Shown here piece after piece: positions 8,292 to 17,451 of a DNA stretch of 64,000 bases. The notes under the pieces are model-generated. The model did no database searches and was not told the origin of the DNA. It saw nothing but the letters and a program-made list of their open reading frames with translations. The DNA is from DAIPJH01 sp036770365 (lineage in GTDB: Bacteria > Pseudomonadota > Alphaproteobacteria > Rickettsiales > UBA998), in contig DAIPJH010000006.1 in assembly GCA_036770365.1 (NCBI GenBank), positions 62,001 through 126,000 on the forward strand, read 5' to 3'. The number at the start of each line of letters is the position of its first letter. Positions within the stretch are counted from its first letter, which is position 1. The translations under genes and the position numbers were made by a program.

Positions 8292-8308
8292 TGTCACAAA
8301 TATTTCAT
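8292..8308 (+). promoter_or_regulatory. Probable PhoB box upstream of the 8373 gene
   Basis: TGTCACAAATATTTCAT has half-sites TGTCAC and TTTCAT (five of six each) at the 11-bp period, with an AT-rich spacer like the consensus. It faces the 8373 gene, 64 bp from its start. The -10 is unclear (GAATAA at 8319). With the opposite-facing box at 8244-8261 it would make a divergent Pho-controlled region. Confidence 0.45.
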
Positions 8309-8372
8309 ACTTTTTAAAGAATAAATTTGTTAATATGTAGAGATATACAGCTTAATTATATGGGTTTATTTT

Positions 8373-8927
8373 ATGAGTGATGCAACAAAACATCCTATAG
8401 CCGATGGTCCTTATACCCCTATTGGTGAAGCATCCTCAGTGGAGTATAGTGCTGCGCGTGACAAACAAAAAGCTATCATAGAGCATGAAGCGGCAACTGG
8501 CGTTGAATCAGTACGCAGAGCAGCACATAGCAACTATATGGATAGCAGTACAGAATTTTACGACGAAGGGCAGTATATGCTGCCTAAAGATAAGGCGGCA
8601 CTAGTAGCATCAATGAATACGCAACAAGAGTTGTCAAGAGCTGCCCTTGAAGCTAGAGATGCCATCAAGGCAGGTGAACATGATGACACGCTCTCAAATC
8701 TAGGCAAAGACGGTCATCCAGTGGTTGATCTTACCGCCACACCTTCTGCTAAAGGCATCAAAGTCAAAGGAATTGAAGTCAGTCGTCTTGAGTATCCTGT
8801 TGTAGCACGTAACGCAGGCGAGTTTGGCGCAGCAGTAGCAACAGCAAAATCTGCAGTACTTGGTAAACATACAAGTGATTATGTATCACAGGCTGTTACA
8901 GCAGCCGAAGAAGGCTTAAAGCGTTAG
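8373..8927 (+). CDS. Uncharacterised protein, paralogue of the 6581 product
   Basis: The product has 184 residues, is soluble, Ala/Glu-rich and helical, with no signal peptide. Its C-terminal part (about residues 113-175: GHPVVDLTATP, then SRLEYPVVARNAGEFG and LGKHTSDY) is clearly related to that of the 6581-7210 product. The N-terminal parts are more divergent. The pair probably arose by duplication around the leftward 7222-8079 gene. The ribosome binding site is poor (AT-rich leader). A probable PhoB box lies upstream. The protein ends EEGLKR. The function is unknown. It converges on parC with a 5-bp gap. Confidence 0.75.
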   Translation: MSDATKHPIADGPYTPIGEASSVEYSAARDKQKAIIEHEAATGVESVRRAAHSNYMDSSTEFYDEGQYMLPKDKAALVASMNTQQELSRAALEARDAIKAGEHDDTLSNLGKDGHPVVDLTATPSAKGIKVKGIEVSRLEYPVVARNAGEFGAAVATAKSAVLGKHTSDYVSQAVTAAEEGLKR

Positions 8928-8932
8928 TAATA

Positions 8933-11164
8933 CTAAGAAAATTTATTATTTCTTGGGAAGCCAACAGGCGGTAAACGCCCCGAAGTGGCACGGTGTCCGT
9001 ACCATGGGGTAATGTCGGTTTCTGTGCGGGTTTTTGCGCCCAGACTCCAGCTTAAGCCATCTTCCTTTTTGAACAGTAAGATATCTGAAATATGACCGTC
9101 TTTATATTTTTGCAGCATGACGCCCTGCCCACGCACCATTTCAGGAATCTCAGAAAGCGGAAAACACAGAAGTTTACGGTTTTTGCCAATGACTGCGACG
9201 GTATCTTGACCCGCAATAATCGGGATACAAAATGCTGCTTTACCTGTGCCGACATTAAGAATCTGTTTGCCGCCTTTGGTGGAGGCAACAACTTGCTCTG
9301 CATCGACCACAAACCCTCGCCCAGCGTCACTTACGACCAATAATTTTTGACCTTTTTCATGTGCAAGTGCGGTGATGATGTCAGCGTCATTCGGCAAATC
9401 CATCATCAAGCGCAGCGGCTCACCAAAGCCTTTACCGCGTGCGATTCTATCACCTACAAGCGAATAAAAACGCCCGTTAGTAGCAAAAAACATCAAAGAA
9501 TCTGTGGTGCGGGTTTTGAATGAAAACGCAACTTCATCACCCTCTTTCAGCTTCACATCAGAAATATCATCAAAATGTCCTTTAAGTGCGCGAATCCATC
9601 CCATACGTGAGTAAATCACTGTAATAGGCTCTTTTTCAATAAAAGCTTCCACGTGAATTTCAGTAATCGTTGGAGCAGATTCAAACATCGTGCGGCGTTT
9701 ACCAAGTGGAGTATCCACCCCAAAGCGTTTTTGGATGTCTTTAATTTCGCCACGAATCACGCCGCGAGCTTTGGTTTCATCAGTCAAAATTGCGCCCAGT
9801 TCTGCTGCTTCCGCTTCTAACTCGGCTTTTTCCTTTTGAATTTCCATCTCTTCAAGTTTACGCAAATTACGCAAGCGCATATTGAGAATAGCTTCAGCTT
9901 GCACATCAGTTAAATCCCATTTCGTCATCATCACTTGTTTAGGATGATCTTCCTCACGAATGATACGGATGACTTCGTCAATATTAAGATACGCAACCAG
10001 CAATCCGCCTAAAATTTCTAAACGCGCCTCAATTTTGCCCAAACGATAACGTGAACGGCGATACAGCACATCATAACGATGCGCGATGAAAGCCTCCAAG
10101 ATTTCTTTCAAATCCATCACTTTCGGCATCCCAGACGCAGAAAGCACGTTCAGGTTAAAGTTAATGCGGCTTTGTAAGTCAGTGACTTTGAACAAAGATT
10201 CCATTAACATTGCAGGATCGACCGAGCGTGATTTTGGCTCTAGCACCACACGCATGTCCTCAGCGGATTCATCACGTATATTAGCAAGCAACGGCAACTT
10301 TTTATTTTTGAACAAATCTGCAATTTTTTCAATCAAACGCGACTTCGGCACTTGGTAAGGAATCTCAGTGATCACAATCTGATATAAACCATGTGATAAC
10401 TGTTCAACCTCCCACTTCGCACGAATGCGCAGCGCACCGCGCCCTGTAGTGTAAGCATTTAAAATCGTAGCGCGTTCTTCGCAAATCGTGCCGCCCGTAG
10501 GGAAATCTGGGCCAGGCAAAACATCTAAAATCTCAGCAATGGTAGTGGTTGGTTTTTTAAGCAACAACAGCAATGCATCACACAACTCGCCAACATTATG
10601 CGGCGGCACCGAGGTTGCCATCCCAACTGCGATCCCCTCTGCGCCATTGGCAAGCAAATTCGGAAACGCCGCAGGCAGCACCACAGGCTCTTCTTCCGAG
10701 CCGTCATAGGTAGGGCGAAAATCCACCGTATCTTCGTCAATGCGCTCTAATAACGTCATTGCCACTTCGGTCAAACGTGCCTCAGTATAACGCATCGCAG
10801 CGGCATTATCACCGTCAATCGAGCCAAAATTGCCCTGACCATCCACCAGCGGGTAACGCACTGCAAAGGTCTGCGCCAAACGCACCATCGTGTCATAAAC
10901 CGCAACATCGCCATGTGGGTGATATTTACCAATCACATCCCCGACCACACGGGCGCATTTTTTATAGCCCGAATCAGGATTGAGTTTCAGCAACAACATC
11001 GCATAGAGCAAACGTCGATGCACAGGCTTCAAGCCATCACGCACATCTGGCAGTGAGCGCGAAGTAATAGTAGACATCGCGTACGCCAAATAACGCTCAG
11101 AAATGGCATCCTTGAAGGATACAATCTGCGTGTCATCATGTTTTGTAGGTGTGGAAGCTGTCAT
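8933..11164 (-). CDS. parC: DNA topoisomerase IV subunit A (ParC)
   Basis: ParC is the DNA-cleaving subunit of topoisomerase IV, which decatenates chromosomes. The protein (743 aa) has the N-terminal breakage-reunion domain with ISERYLAYAMSTITSRSLPD, the HPHGD loop at residues 82-86, and the catalytic Tyr126 in AAMRYTEARLT. A coiled-coil section follows (about 400-480) and a degenerate beta-pinwheel C-terminal domain. The length and the AAAMRYTEAR form favour ParC over GyrA (which is longer, with a GyrA box). The residue equivalent to the quinolone-contact Ser of Escherichia coli ParC is Val87 (HPHGDVAVYD). No parE is nearby, as is common. Confidence 0.93.
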   Translation of the reverse strand: MTASTPTKHDDTQIVSFKDAISERYLAYAMSTITSRSLPDVRDGLKPVHRRLLYAMLLLKLNPDSGYKKCARVVGDVIGKYHPHGDVAVYDTMVRLAQTFAVRYPLVDGQGNFGSIDGDNAAAMRYTEARLTEVAMTLLERIDEDTVDFRPTYDGSEEEPVVLPAAFPNLLANGAEGIAVGMATSVPPHNVGELCDALLLLLKKPTTTIAEILDVLPGPDFPTGGTICEERATILNAYTTGRGALRIRAKWEVEQLSHGLYQIVITEIPYQVPKSRLIEKIADLFKNKKLPLLANIRDESAEDMRVVLEPKSRSVDPAMLMESLFKVTDLQSRINFNLNVLSASGMPKVMDLKEILEAFIAHRYDVLYRRSRYRLGKIEARLEILGGLLVAYLNIDEVIRIIREEDHPKQVMMTKWDLTDVQAEAILNMRLRNLRKLEEMEIQKEKAELEAEAAELGAILTDETKARGVIRGEIKDIQKRFGVDTPLGKRRTMFESAPTITEIHVEAFIEKEPITVIYSRMGWIRALKGHFDDISDVKLKEGDEVAFSFKTRTTDSLMFFATNGRFYSLVGDRIARGKGFGEPLRLMMDLPNDADIITALAHEKGQKLLVVSDAGRGFVVDAEQVVASTKGGKQILNVGTGKAAFCIPIIAGQDTVAVIGKNRKLLCFPLSEIPEMVRGQGVMLQKYKDGHISDILLFKKEDGLSWSLGAKTRTETDITPWYGHRATSGRLPPVGFPRNNKFS

Positions 11165-11359
11165 GCCCTATGTTTTACACATCTTCACACGAGAATAAAG
11201 CAGGAAATGACCTTCATCTTCACGAAAATGTCATCTTTCTATGGCATGGTACTTAAGCGTACGTGATAACGCATGCTGTCCTATGCCTTTTTAACACTTG
11301 AATCTATGAGAAAACAATGAAGCAACCATGTGACATAGACACCAAAGGAAAATATTAAT

Positions 11360-11998
11360 ATGTCAAAAACTTACCTAAATTACATTCAATTCACATCAGA
11401 CAGCCCATCAGTCACAATACATGTACTCGATGCGTCAGCAGCGCATACGCAATCTCCCATAGTAGCCCATGAGGAAGACATCATCACACAATTATCCGAG
11501 CAATATCCCGCACCATCTCCTTTTAAGATGGCGCAAGCAACGGGGATCGCCAAAATGTTTCTTAAAGAAAAACTACCTGAAGCCATTGATGGTGTGGATA
11601 AAACCACTTACATTAACAATAGCTTCTTTAGGTTAGAAAATGATGCAGCAGGCACATTAAGAACAGGCTACACCGAAGCGGGCAAAGATTTGATCCATGA
11701 TGTTGTTGCAATCATGACAATCGAAGGCATATCAGCCGAAAAAGCAATGCTTACACTTGCGAGCGATCTTGCAGCTTCTACTTCCCCTATCACAGAAGAA
11801 GAATTAGCCTCCTATGCTTTGAAGCACCCTGATATTGTCAAGCTAGGCACGGGACAAAACCAAGATGCGGCAACACCTTCGGCACAAAAACCAACCTCTA
11901 CCTTACCATCCAAATATGATGCACACTATCTGCGTAGCTACGGCAAGCTACACCCTGATATTGTAACACTAGCTGATTCAAAAACACGAAACAGGTAA
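11360..11998 (+). CDS. Uncharacterised protein with duplicated HPDIV motif
   Basis: The 212-residue protein has no signal peptide or recognisable domain. It carries an internal repeat: ALKHPDIVKLG at about residues 152-162 and GKLHPDIVTLA at about 194-204. The start ATG is preceded by AAAGGA. The nearest upstream PhoB-like sequence (CTTCACGAAAATGTCAT, 11218-11234) has one good and one poor half-site, so Pho control is doubtful. It ends KTRNR, a basic tail like that of several unknown proteins here. The 12081 gene follows 82 bp downstream on the same strand and may be co-transcribed. Confidence 0.7.
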   Translation: MSKTYLNYIQFTSDSPSVTIHVLDASAAHTQSPIVAHEEDIITQLSEQYPAPSPFKMAQATGIAKMFLKEKLPEAIDGVDKTTYINNSFFRLENDAAGTLRTGYTEAGKDLIHDVVAIMTIEGISAEKAMLTLASDLAASTSPITEEELASYALKHPDIVKLGTGQNQDAATPSAQKPTSTLPSKYDAHYLRSYGKLHPDIVTLADSKTRNR

Positions 11999-12021
11999 TC
12001 ATTTTTAAAAAAAGTAGGGCA

Positions 12022-12043
12022 TTATAAAGTTAAAGTGATATAG
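12022..12043 (+). repeat. Copy of recurrent AT-rich intergenic motif
   Basis: Positions 12025-12043 read TAAAGTTAAAGTGATATAG. Its first part equals the arm of the 8.1-kb inverted repeat (TTATAAAGTTAA) and its end (TATAG) equals the 8213 motif, so it links the two. It ends 37 bp before the start of the 12081 gene. Confidence 0.55.
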
Positions 12044-12080
12044 ACTACCCACAACATATAATAAAAAAGACAAGAACATC

Positions 12081-14861
12081 ATGCGCACACAAATACTTTC
12101 TGAACTTTCACAACGAGTCGGTGAAACACAACATGTACTGAGTACACTTTTGGCTGGTGGAAAATATGACCCCGCACAACATCCCTTACTCAAAAAACAA
12201 CTTGGTTTTATGCATGATGATGGCTATGTACTGGCCGAGCCAAGCGCGTACGAACAAAAAAATAATGGCAAAGACATTGTCACGCGTCAAAACCCAATGC
12301 GCCATACGCAACGTAACAACCGCAATCGTTTACTAGCAAAACTTGATGACAAAGACATCCAGTTTGTACATATTTTGGGTTCACAGGTACGCCAACGTAC
12401 CATTTCAGGTGAATCTATTCCTGAATATGCTAAGGTCTATATCTGCCCCAAAGCAGATATGTATGCGATGCGTGAAATGACAAGCATCATCAAAGCAAAA
12501 CTTGATGCCTTACAATCAGGTGATACCGAAAACCCCATCATCAAAAAACCCCTGATCATTGTCAACCAAGACGTCAACGACCCTAAAGAAACCGCAAAAT
12601 ATTATGATGCACTACTCGGCAACCTCAATATCAAAGGAGATATCAGAGACGAGCTGAACATCGTTACTGTGGATACCGTAAATGCGGCGGTCAGCCATGC
12701 CGAACACGCCTTGTATGTCTTGCGCGATCTCGACACCCCTCCTCGCCCGAAACTTGATCCTGCACTCAAACCAGGAGATACGATTTTTATCCATACTACC
12801 ACGGTAGAAAAACTACGTGATTACCAAGAAATTTTTCGTGAGCGTGGCATTACTGTACGGATGCTTTCTGCATTAGAGAGAATCGCAGAAAGTCCTGCGG
12901 AACATAGCCATAGTTTTGAAGGTAATGCCGAAGAAAAATTACGCGCTGCACAGAAAATGATTGCAGAGATCCCTGACGAAGTATTCACAACCAAATTTGG
13001 ACTAAAACGTTCTCAGGTACATGTCATGGTTGATGATTCTGGCTTTTATATGAATGAACCACGCCTGCTAGATCATATGAACCTTGAAGATATGGGGGGG
13101 ATCATCAACAAGGATGAATGGAAACGCGATAAGATTCCCTTTCCCGGAGTCGAGCTTGGGCCACTGATGAATGCCTCTAACGGTCTTAAGAATTTTATGG
13201 ATCGCATCATACAAGCGTTAGATGACATTGATGCACAATATAATGTTCCAGCAGATCGCAGCATGACCGACGTTTCTTGTTTAGCGATTTCCGCCGCCCC
13301 TGATTATGATCCCTCCGTCAAAGACATCCCACTCGCAGAGTATAGGCCTAAAGTGATGGATTTTATGATGTACGCCAACAAAGATTTAAACTTCAAAGCA
13401 CGCACCGAAAAAAATCTACGATCAAGTGGCATTGACCCACGCCTTGTGGAATCCAAAGATTATCAAATGCCCGCGTATGATAACCCCAAAAATAAGACCA
13501 TGGGTGAATTTGAAGCCGAAGACCCTTCATGGCGCGTGCGCAACCACGTGCGAGCCTTGGCCTCACGCGCCTTAATGAGCGAGCTTGGATTACCTGAGCG
13601 TAGTAAACACCCAGAACTTTACAAAGATTTCGACAATCAACGCCGCCAAACAGATACTCGCACTTTCACCATTTCCTTACAGGGCGCAAAACACGATAAG
13701 CTTGCTCATGCACTGATACAACAAGGTGTAGCGAGTCCACAACGTGATGAAGCGCATCCCTTACAAACTCTTTCAGAGATGGAAGACGTCATTAAAACAG
13801 CAGATGGGTTTGTTTTATTACCACATAATGACAACAACGACCTTGCTGAGAAATGCGAAAAGGCTTTTCGCTTTTGGTCACTGCTTGTAGCTCGTCAAAC
13901 TGATCCTCGTGATAACGACAAACCTATTGTCATCTATAACCCTCATCATGAGTGGGATAAACATCTTGAAGAATACAAAGAACTCCACGCATTAGGCGCG
14001 GTGAAAGAGAAACCTGAATTAATGTTCAAAGTCATCAATGGCAAAGGTGAACATGGCATTAAGGAAATAACAACTTACCTCAAACAGCAACGTGAACAGC
14101 GCGACCCTCCCATTAACTACGCAAATCACGGCGAAGATAACATCACCCCCAAAAACGACGTGAATCGTTTCAATGTGGCGATTTTTTGTTCTGCCAATTC
14201 CGAAAAAGAATCCTATCAAGCCGATGTTTATAACCTCTCTTATAATCTTTGTAAGGATGGGTTTGGCGTTGTGTATGGCGGTGGCAGTCGCTATATGATC
14301 GGTAAGATTGCAGATGGCGCGCAAGCCGCACAAAATGACGGTTTTGATGCATCCATCACAGGTTCTAGTATGGATCACCTTGTAATTCGTGAAGGTGTTC
14401 GTCCTAATATATTAAAAGAACAAGATTCGTATCACAGTGCGAAACATATCTATCAACGTATGGAATACATGATAGCATCCTCCGATGCGTTTGTGATTGC
14501 TCCGGGGGGCATCGGCACGTTACAAGAACTCTATGCACTCATGTTACTTCAAGCACAACATGCCAAAAATATGACTGGCAAAGAAATAGTGATCGTCAAC
14601 AAACAAGATGAGCATGGGCATGGTTTCTATGACCCGATCCTTGCGAATATCTCTCTTGAAGAACGTAAACAACTTGGCATCACTGTGGTTTCGACCGTGG
14701 AAGAAGCTAAAAACAAGGTAGATGAATTCCGCATACGCAGCGACAAGAATAAAAGCATCGAACATGCCACATCGCTACCGCCAGAAAATTCAAATTTTGT
14801 AGACAGATTCACGCAGGAAAAGCTCGAAAAAGCACAAAAAACAGCTACAAGAGGCACATAA
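12081..14861 (+). CDS. Multidomain LOG-family / HAM1-like nucleotide enzyme fusion
   Basis: The 926-residue protein appears to join several nucleotide-handling domains. At about 90-215 there is a half LOG-like Rossmann region (KPLIIVNQDVND, then DELNIVTVDTVNAAVSHAEH). About 230-510 resembles HAM1/ITPase NTP pyrophosphatases, with an N-terminal TVEKLRDYQEIFRERGI, SFEGNAEEKLRAA, VMVDDSGFYMNEP, FPGVELGPLMNASNGL and the closing KTMGEFEAEDPSWRVRNHVR. About 530-670 is a second LOG-like domain (ADGFVLLPHN, KPIVIYNP) lacking the catalytic motif. About 694-890 is an intact LOG domain with YGGGSRYMIGKIADG and PGGIGTLQE, the nucleotide-binding and phosphoribohydrolase motifs. Domain names are inferred by eye. 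The combined activity is unknown; hydrolysis or scavenging of unusual nucleotides is a reasonable guess. No signal peptide; it ends TATRGT. Confidence 0.75.
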   Translation: MRTQILSELSQRVGETQHVLSTLLAGGKYDPAQHPLLKKQLGFMHDDGYVLAEPSAYEQKNNGKDIVTRQNPMRHTQRNNRNRLLAKLDDKDIQFVHILGSQVRQRTISGESIPEYAKVYICPKADMYAMREMTSIIKAKLDALQSGDTENPIIKKPLIIVNQDVNDPKETAKYYDALLGNLNIKGDIRDELNIVTVDTVNAAVSHAEHALYVLRDLDTPPRPKLDPALKPGDTIFIHTTTVEKLRDYQEIFRERGITVRMLSALERIAESPAEHSHSFEGNAEEKLRAAQKMIAEIPDEVFTTKFGLKRSQVHVMVDDSGFYMNEPRLLDHMNLEDMGGIINKDEWKRDKIPFPGVELGPLMNASNGLKNFMDRIIQALDDIDAQYNVPADRSMTDVSCLAISAAPDYDPSVKDIPLAEYRPKVMDFMMYANKDLNFKARTEKNLRSSGIDPRLVESKDYQMPAYDNPKNKTMGEFEAEDPSWRVRNHVRALASRALMSELGLPERSKHPELYKDFDNQRRQTDTRTFTISLQGAKHDKLAHALIQQGVASPQRDEAHPLQTLSEMEDVIKTADGFVLLPHNDNNDLAEKCEKAFRFWSLLVARQTDPRDNDKPIVIYNPHHEWDKHLEEYKELHALGAVKEKPELMFKVINGKGEHGIKEITTYLKQQREQRDPPINYANHGEDNITPKNDVNRFNVAIFCSANSEKESYQADVYNLSYNLCKDGFGVVYGGGSRYMIGKIADGAQAAQNDGFDASITGSSMDHLVIREGVRPNILKEQDSYHSAKHIYQRMEYMIASSDAFVIAPGGIGTLQELYALMLLQAQHAKNMTGKEIVIVNKQDEHGHGFYDPILANISLEERKQLGITVVSTVEEAKNKVDEFRIRSDKNKSIEHATSLPPENSNFVDRFTQEKLEKAQKTATRGT

Positions 14862-14936
14862 CTCTATTCCTTTTGACATCCTAAATCAAAAGGAGTACCA
14901 CACACTCGAAAAATAAAAGTTGAGAGTGATCGCCTT

Positions 14937-16904
14937 ATGTCGCTACGTCAAATCAAGCATTTCCTGCTTGGGAAACCCCTGAACCCTTTTAAAAAAGAAA
15001 CCAGACAACATATCGCTTTAGCGACATTTTTTGCATGGATAGGGCTTGGTGCTGACGGTATTTCATCCTCTGCATATGGACCTGAAGAAGCATTTCACGC
15101 GCTTGGTATGCATAATGACATGGCGATCTTTCTTGCGCTAGCGACGGGATTGACCGTTTTTTTGATCGCCCTTGCTTATTTACAAGTGATCATGCTGTTT
15201 CCTAACGGTGGCGGTGGTTATAAAGTTGCCTCTAAACTGCTCGGCGCAAAAGCAGGACTTGTCTCTGGCTCTGCTTTAATTGTGGATTATATTCTAACTA
15301 TTGCCATTTCGATTGCATCGGCAATTGATTCTTTTTTCTCCGTGACACCGATTTCATGGCAACCCTATAAAATCTTTGCTGAATTATTTTTGATTGGTGT
15401 CCTGACCTACATGAATTTGCGGGGCGTAAAAGAATCCATCAAAATACTCATGCCCATCTTTTTAGGGTTCATCTTTGTCTATAGTTTCTTGATCATCTAT
15501 GGAATCGCCTTCCATTCTGAAGGTTTGACCGAACTCCTTCCGAATGCAGTGCATGAAGCGACTACCTCCGCACAATCTATTGGCTGGCTTGCAGTAATTG
15601 CCCTGTTCTTCAAAGCATTTTCACTTGGAGGCGGGACATATACAGGACTAGAAGCTGTCTCCAACAGCGTTCAGAGCCTTGCTGAACCTCGGGTGCGTAC
15701 AGGTCGCAACACGATGCTTTGCGTCGCCGCTTCCCTCGCTTTTATGGCGGCAGGGATTATCATGATCTACCTGTTATGGGATGTAGAGCGTATTCCAGGC
15801 CAAACCATGAACGCTACCGTATTTTCAAAAATCACGGCAGGTTGGGTCATTGCAGACGTCAATATTTCTGAGATGGTCGTTGCTATTGCCATGTTACTTA
15901 CCGCTGGGCTATTATTCGTCGCTGGAAATACGGGCTTTATCGCAGGTCCAGCCGTTCTCGCAAATATGGCCCTTGATCGCTGGATGCCACATTTCTTTTC
16001 TGCTCTTTCTAGCCGCTTGGTCACCAAAAACGGAGTAATGTTGATGGGGATGGCGGCGGTGGTCGCACTCATCATTACGGGTGGTCGCGTTGATATGCTG
16101 GTGGTTTTATACTCCATCAACGTATTCCTTACCTTTACCCTTTCGATGGCAGGTGTTACGCGCTACCGTTGGCAACGACGCAGACAAAAAGGTGAACTCA
16201 AACATATCATTCTACCTGCTATATCCACCATTATTTGCGCGGGCATCTTATGCACCACCTTATTTGAAAAATTCCTGTTTGGAGGTTGGATGACATGCGT
16301 TATCACAGGACTTTTCATCATCATCGGCTATTTGATCCACGACCACTATAATACGGTGAAGCAGAAAATCGACCGTACGGAAGGAGATCTTGATAGTGCT
16401 ATGGAAAGCTTGGGACGCACTTCTGATGTCGTCAACGAACTTGATCCGAAAAAATCAACCGCGGTCTTTTTGGTTAGCGGCAGCAACGCAAGCGGCATGC
16501 ATTGCTTCTTGTGGGTTCAACGTCTGTTTCCTAATGCCTTCCATAATTTTATTTTTGTATCCGTCGGTGAGATCGACACCGAAGAATTCGCAGATCATGA
16601 AAAATGGCAGCTGTTACGCCGTGACACTAAAAAAATGTTAAAACGCTACGTTGAATTTTGCCACAACCGCGGATTAGCCGCTGAATATTATCATGATTTT
16701 GGCACAGACGCCTTGGACAAACTCACAGATATTACCAATAAGATCTCCAAAGATTATCCTCGCTCTGTCTTTTTTGCCACCAAACTCATCTTTGAAGATG
16801 AAAGCCCAATTACGCAGTTGCTCCATAACCAAACCGCCTATATTATGCAACGACGTTTGCATAATGCTGGTCGCACAATGATCATCATGCCAATGAAGAT
16901 ATAA
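14937..16904 (+). CDS. APC-superfamily permease, KimA-like putative K+ transporter
   Basis: This 655-residue protein has about 12 hydrophobic segments up to residue 465 and a soluble C-terminal domain of about 190 residues. The first helix region AWIGLGADGISSSAYGPEEA and the GGGGYKVASKLLG stretch resemble the APC-type KimA (YdaO) potassium/proton symporters and related permeases. The total length and C-terminal cytosolic domain also fit KimA (about 600 aa). Substrate is inferred, and an amino-acid transporter remains possible. It stands alone between the LOG fusion gene and the DUF192 pair. The ATG at 14937 has no strong ribosome binding site (AGAGTGATCGCCTT precedes it). Confidence 0.75.
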   Translation: MSLRQIKHFLLGKPLNPFKKETRQHIALATFFAWIGLGADGISSSAYGPEEAFHALGMHNDMAIFLALATGLTVFLIALAYLQVIMLFPNGGGGYKVASKLLGAKAGLVSGSALIVDYILTIAISIASAIDSFFSVTPISWQPYKIFAELFLIGVLTYMNLRGVKESIKILMPIFLGFIFVYSFLIIYGIAFHSEGLTELLPNAVHEATTSAQSIGWLAVIALFFKAFSLGGGTYTGLEAVSNSVQSLAEPRVRTGRNTMLCVAASLAFMAAGIIMIYLLWDVERIPGQTMNATVFSKITAGWVIADVNISEMVVAIAMLLTAGLLFVAGNTGFIAGPAVLANMALDRWMPHFFSALSSRLVTKNGVMLMGMAAVVALIITGGRVDMLVVLYSINVFLTFTLSMAGVTRYRWQRRRQKGELKHIILPAISTIICAGILCTTLFEKFLFGGWMTCVITGLFIIIGYLIHDHYNTVKQKIDRTEGDLDSAMESLGRTSDVVNELDPKKSTAVFLVSGSNASGMHCFLWVQRLFPNAFHNFIFVSVGEIDTEEFADHEKWQLLRRDTKKMLKRYVEFCHNRGLAAEYYHDFGTDALDKLTDITNKISKDYPRSVFFATKLIFEDESPITQLLHNQTAYIMQRRLHNAGRTMIIMPMKI

Positions 16905-16947
16905 TGATATAACACTTTATACCGCGCTTTCGAGAAGGAACAAGTTG

Positions 16948-17451
16948 ATGGCATATCTTCTAAGACTTTCTTGTTATTTATTGGTAATGATCATCGCCCT
17001 ACCTTCTTACAGCTTTGAGCGACTACAAGCTCCTGTACCGTCTTTAAATGCGACTCCTGCTCCCCTAGTGAAACGCAGCGTTTTCATCCATAAACACAAT
17101 GGTGAACTTATAAAACGCTCCCTTGAGATGGCAGATACACCAGAAAGCGCAGAAGCTGGCTTGATGTTTCGCCGCGAACTTGAAGCAGATGGGGGCATGG
17201 TCTTCAATTTTTCCAACTGTTCGCACCACGCTATGTGGATGAAAAACACTTATATTCCGCTCGATATGATTTTTGTGGGTTGTGACGGTACTATCACGCA
17301 TATTATTTCCAACGTCACGCCGCTCAGTGAAAAAATCATCACACCTCAAGAAAAATCCGCGGCAGTGATTGAACTTCATGCAGGAGAGAGCGCAAAGCTT
17401 GGTCTTGCGGTGGGTGACAAGGTTGAGATTCAACAGAGGATCATGCCATGA
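16948..17451 (+). CDS. DUF192 family secreted protein
   Basis: The protein (167 aa) has an N-terminal signal sequence (MAYLLRLSCYLLVMIIALPS) and a complete DUF192 domain. Seen are GLMFRRELEADGGMVF, the hallmark MWMKNTYIPLDMIFV and the ending ESAKLGLAVGDKVEI. I chose ATG 16948 over TTG 16945 because it stands 8 nt after AGAAGGAA. DUF192 proteins are small beta-barrel proteins of unknown biochemical role, often periplasmic. The stop overlaps the next gene by 4 bp (ATGA), and that gene encodes a diverged relative. Confidence 0.88.
   Translation: MAYLLRLSCYLLVMIIALPSYSFERLQAPVPSLNATPAPLVKRSVFIHKHNGELIKRSLEMADTPESAEAGLMFRRELEADGGMVFNFSNCSHHAMWMKNTYIPLDMIFVGCDGTITHIISNVTPLSEKIITPQEKSAAVIELHAGESAKLGLAVGDKVEIQQRIMP

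Noticed and set aside
11218..11234. PhoB-like sequence upstream of the 11360 gene
   Set aside because: Only one half-site is good (TGTCAT); the other (CTTCAC) is poor, and no clear -10 is placed correctly.
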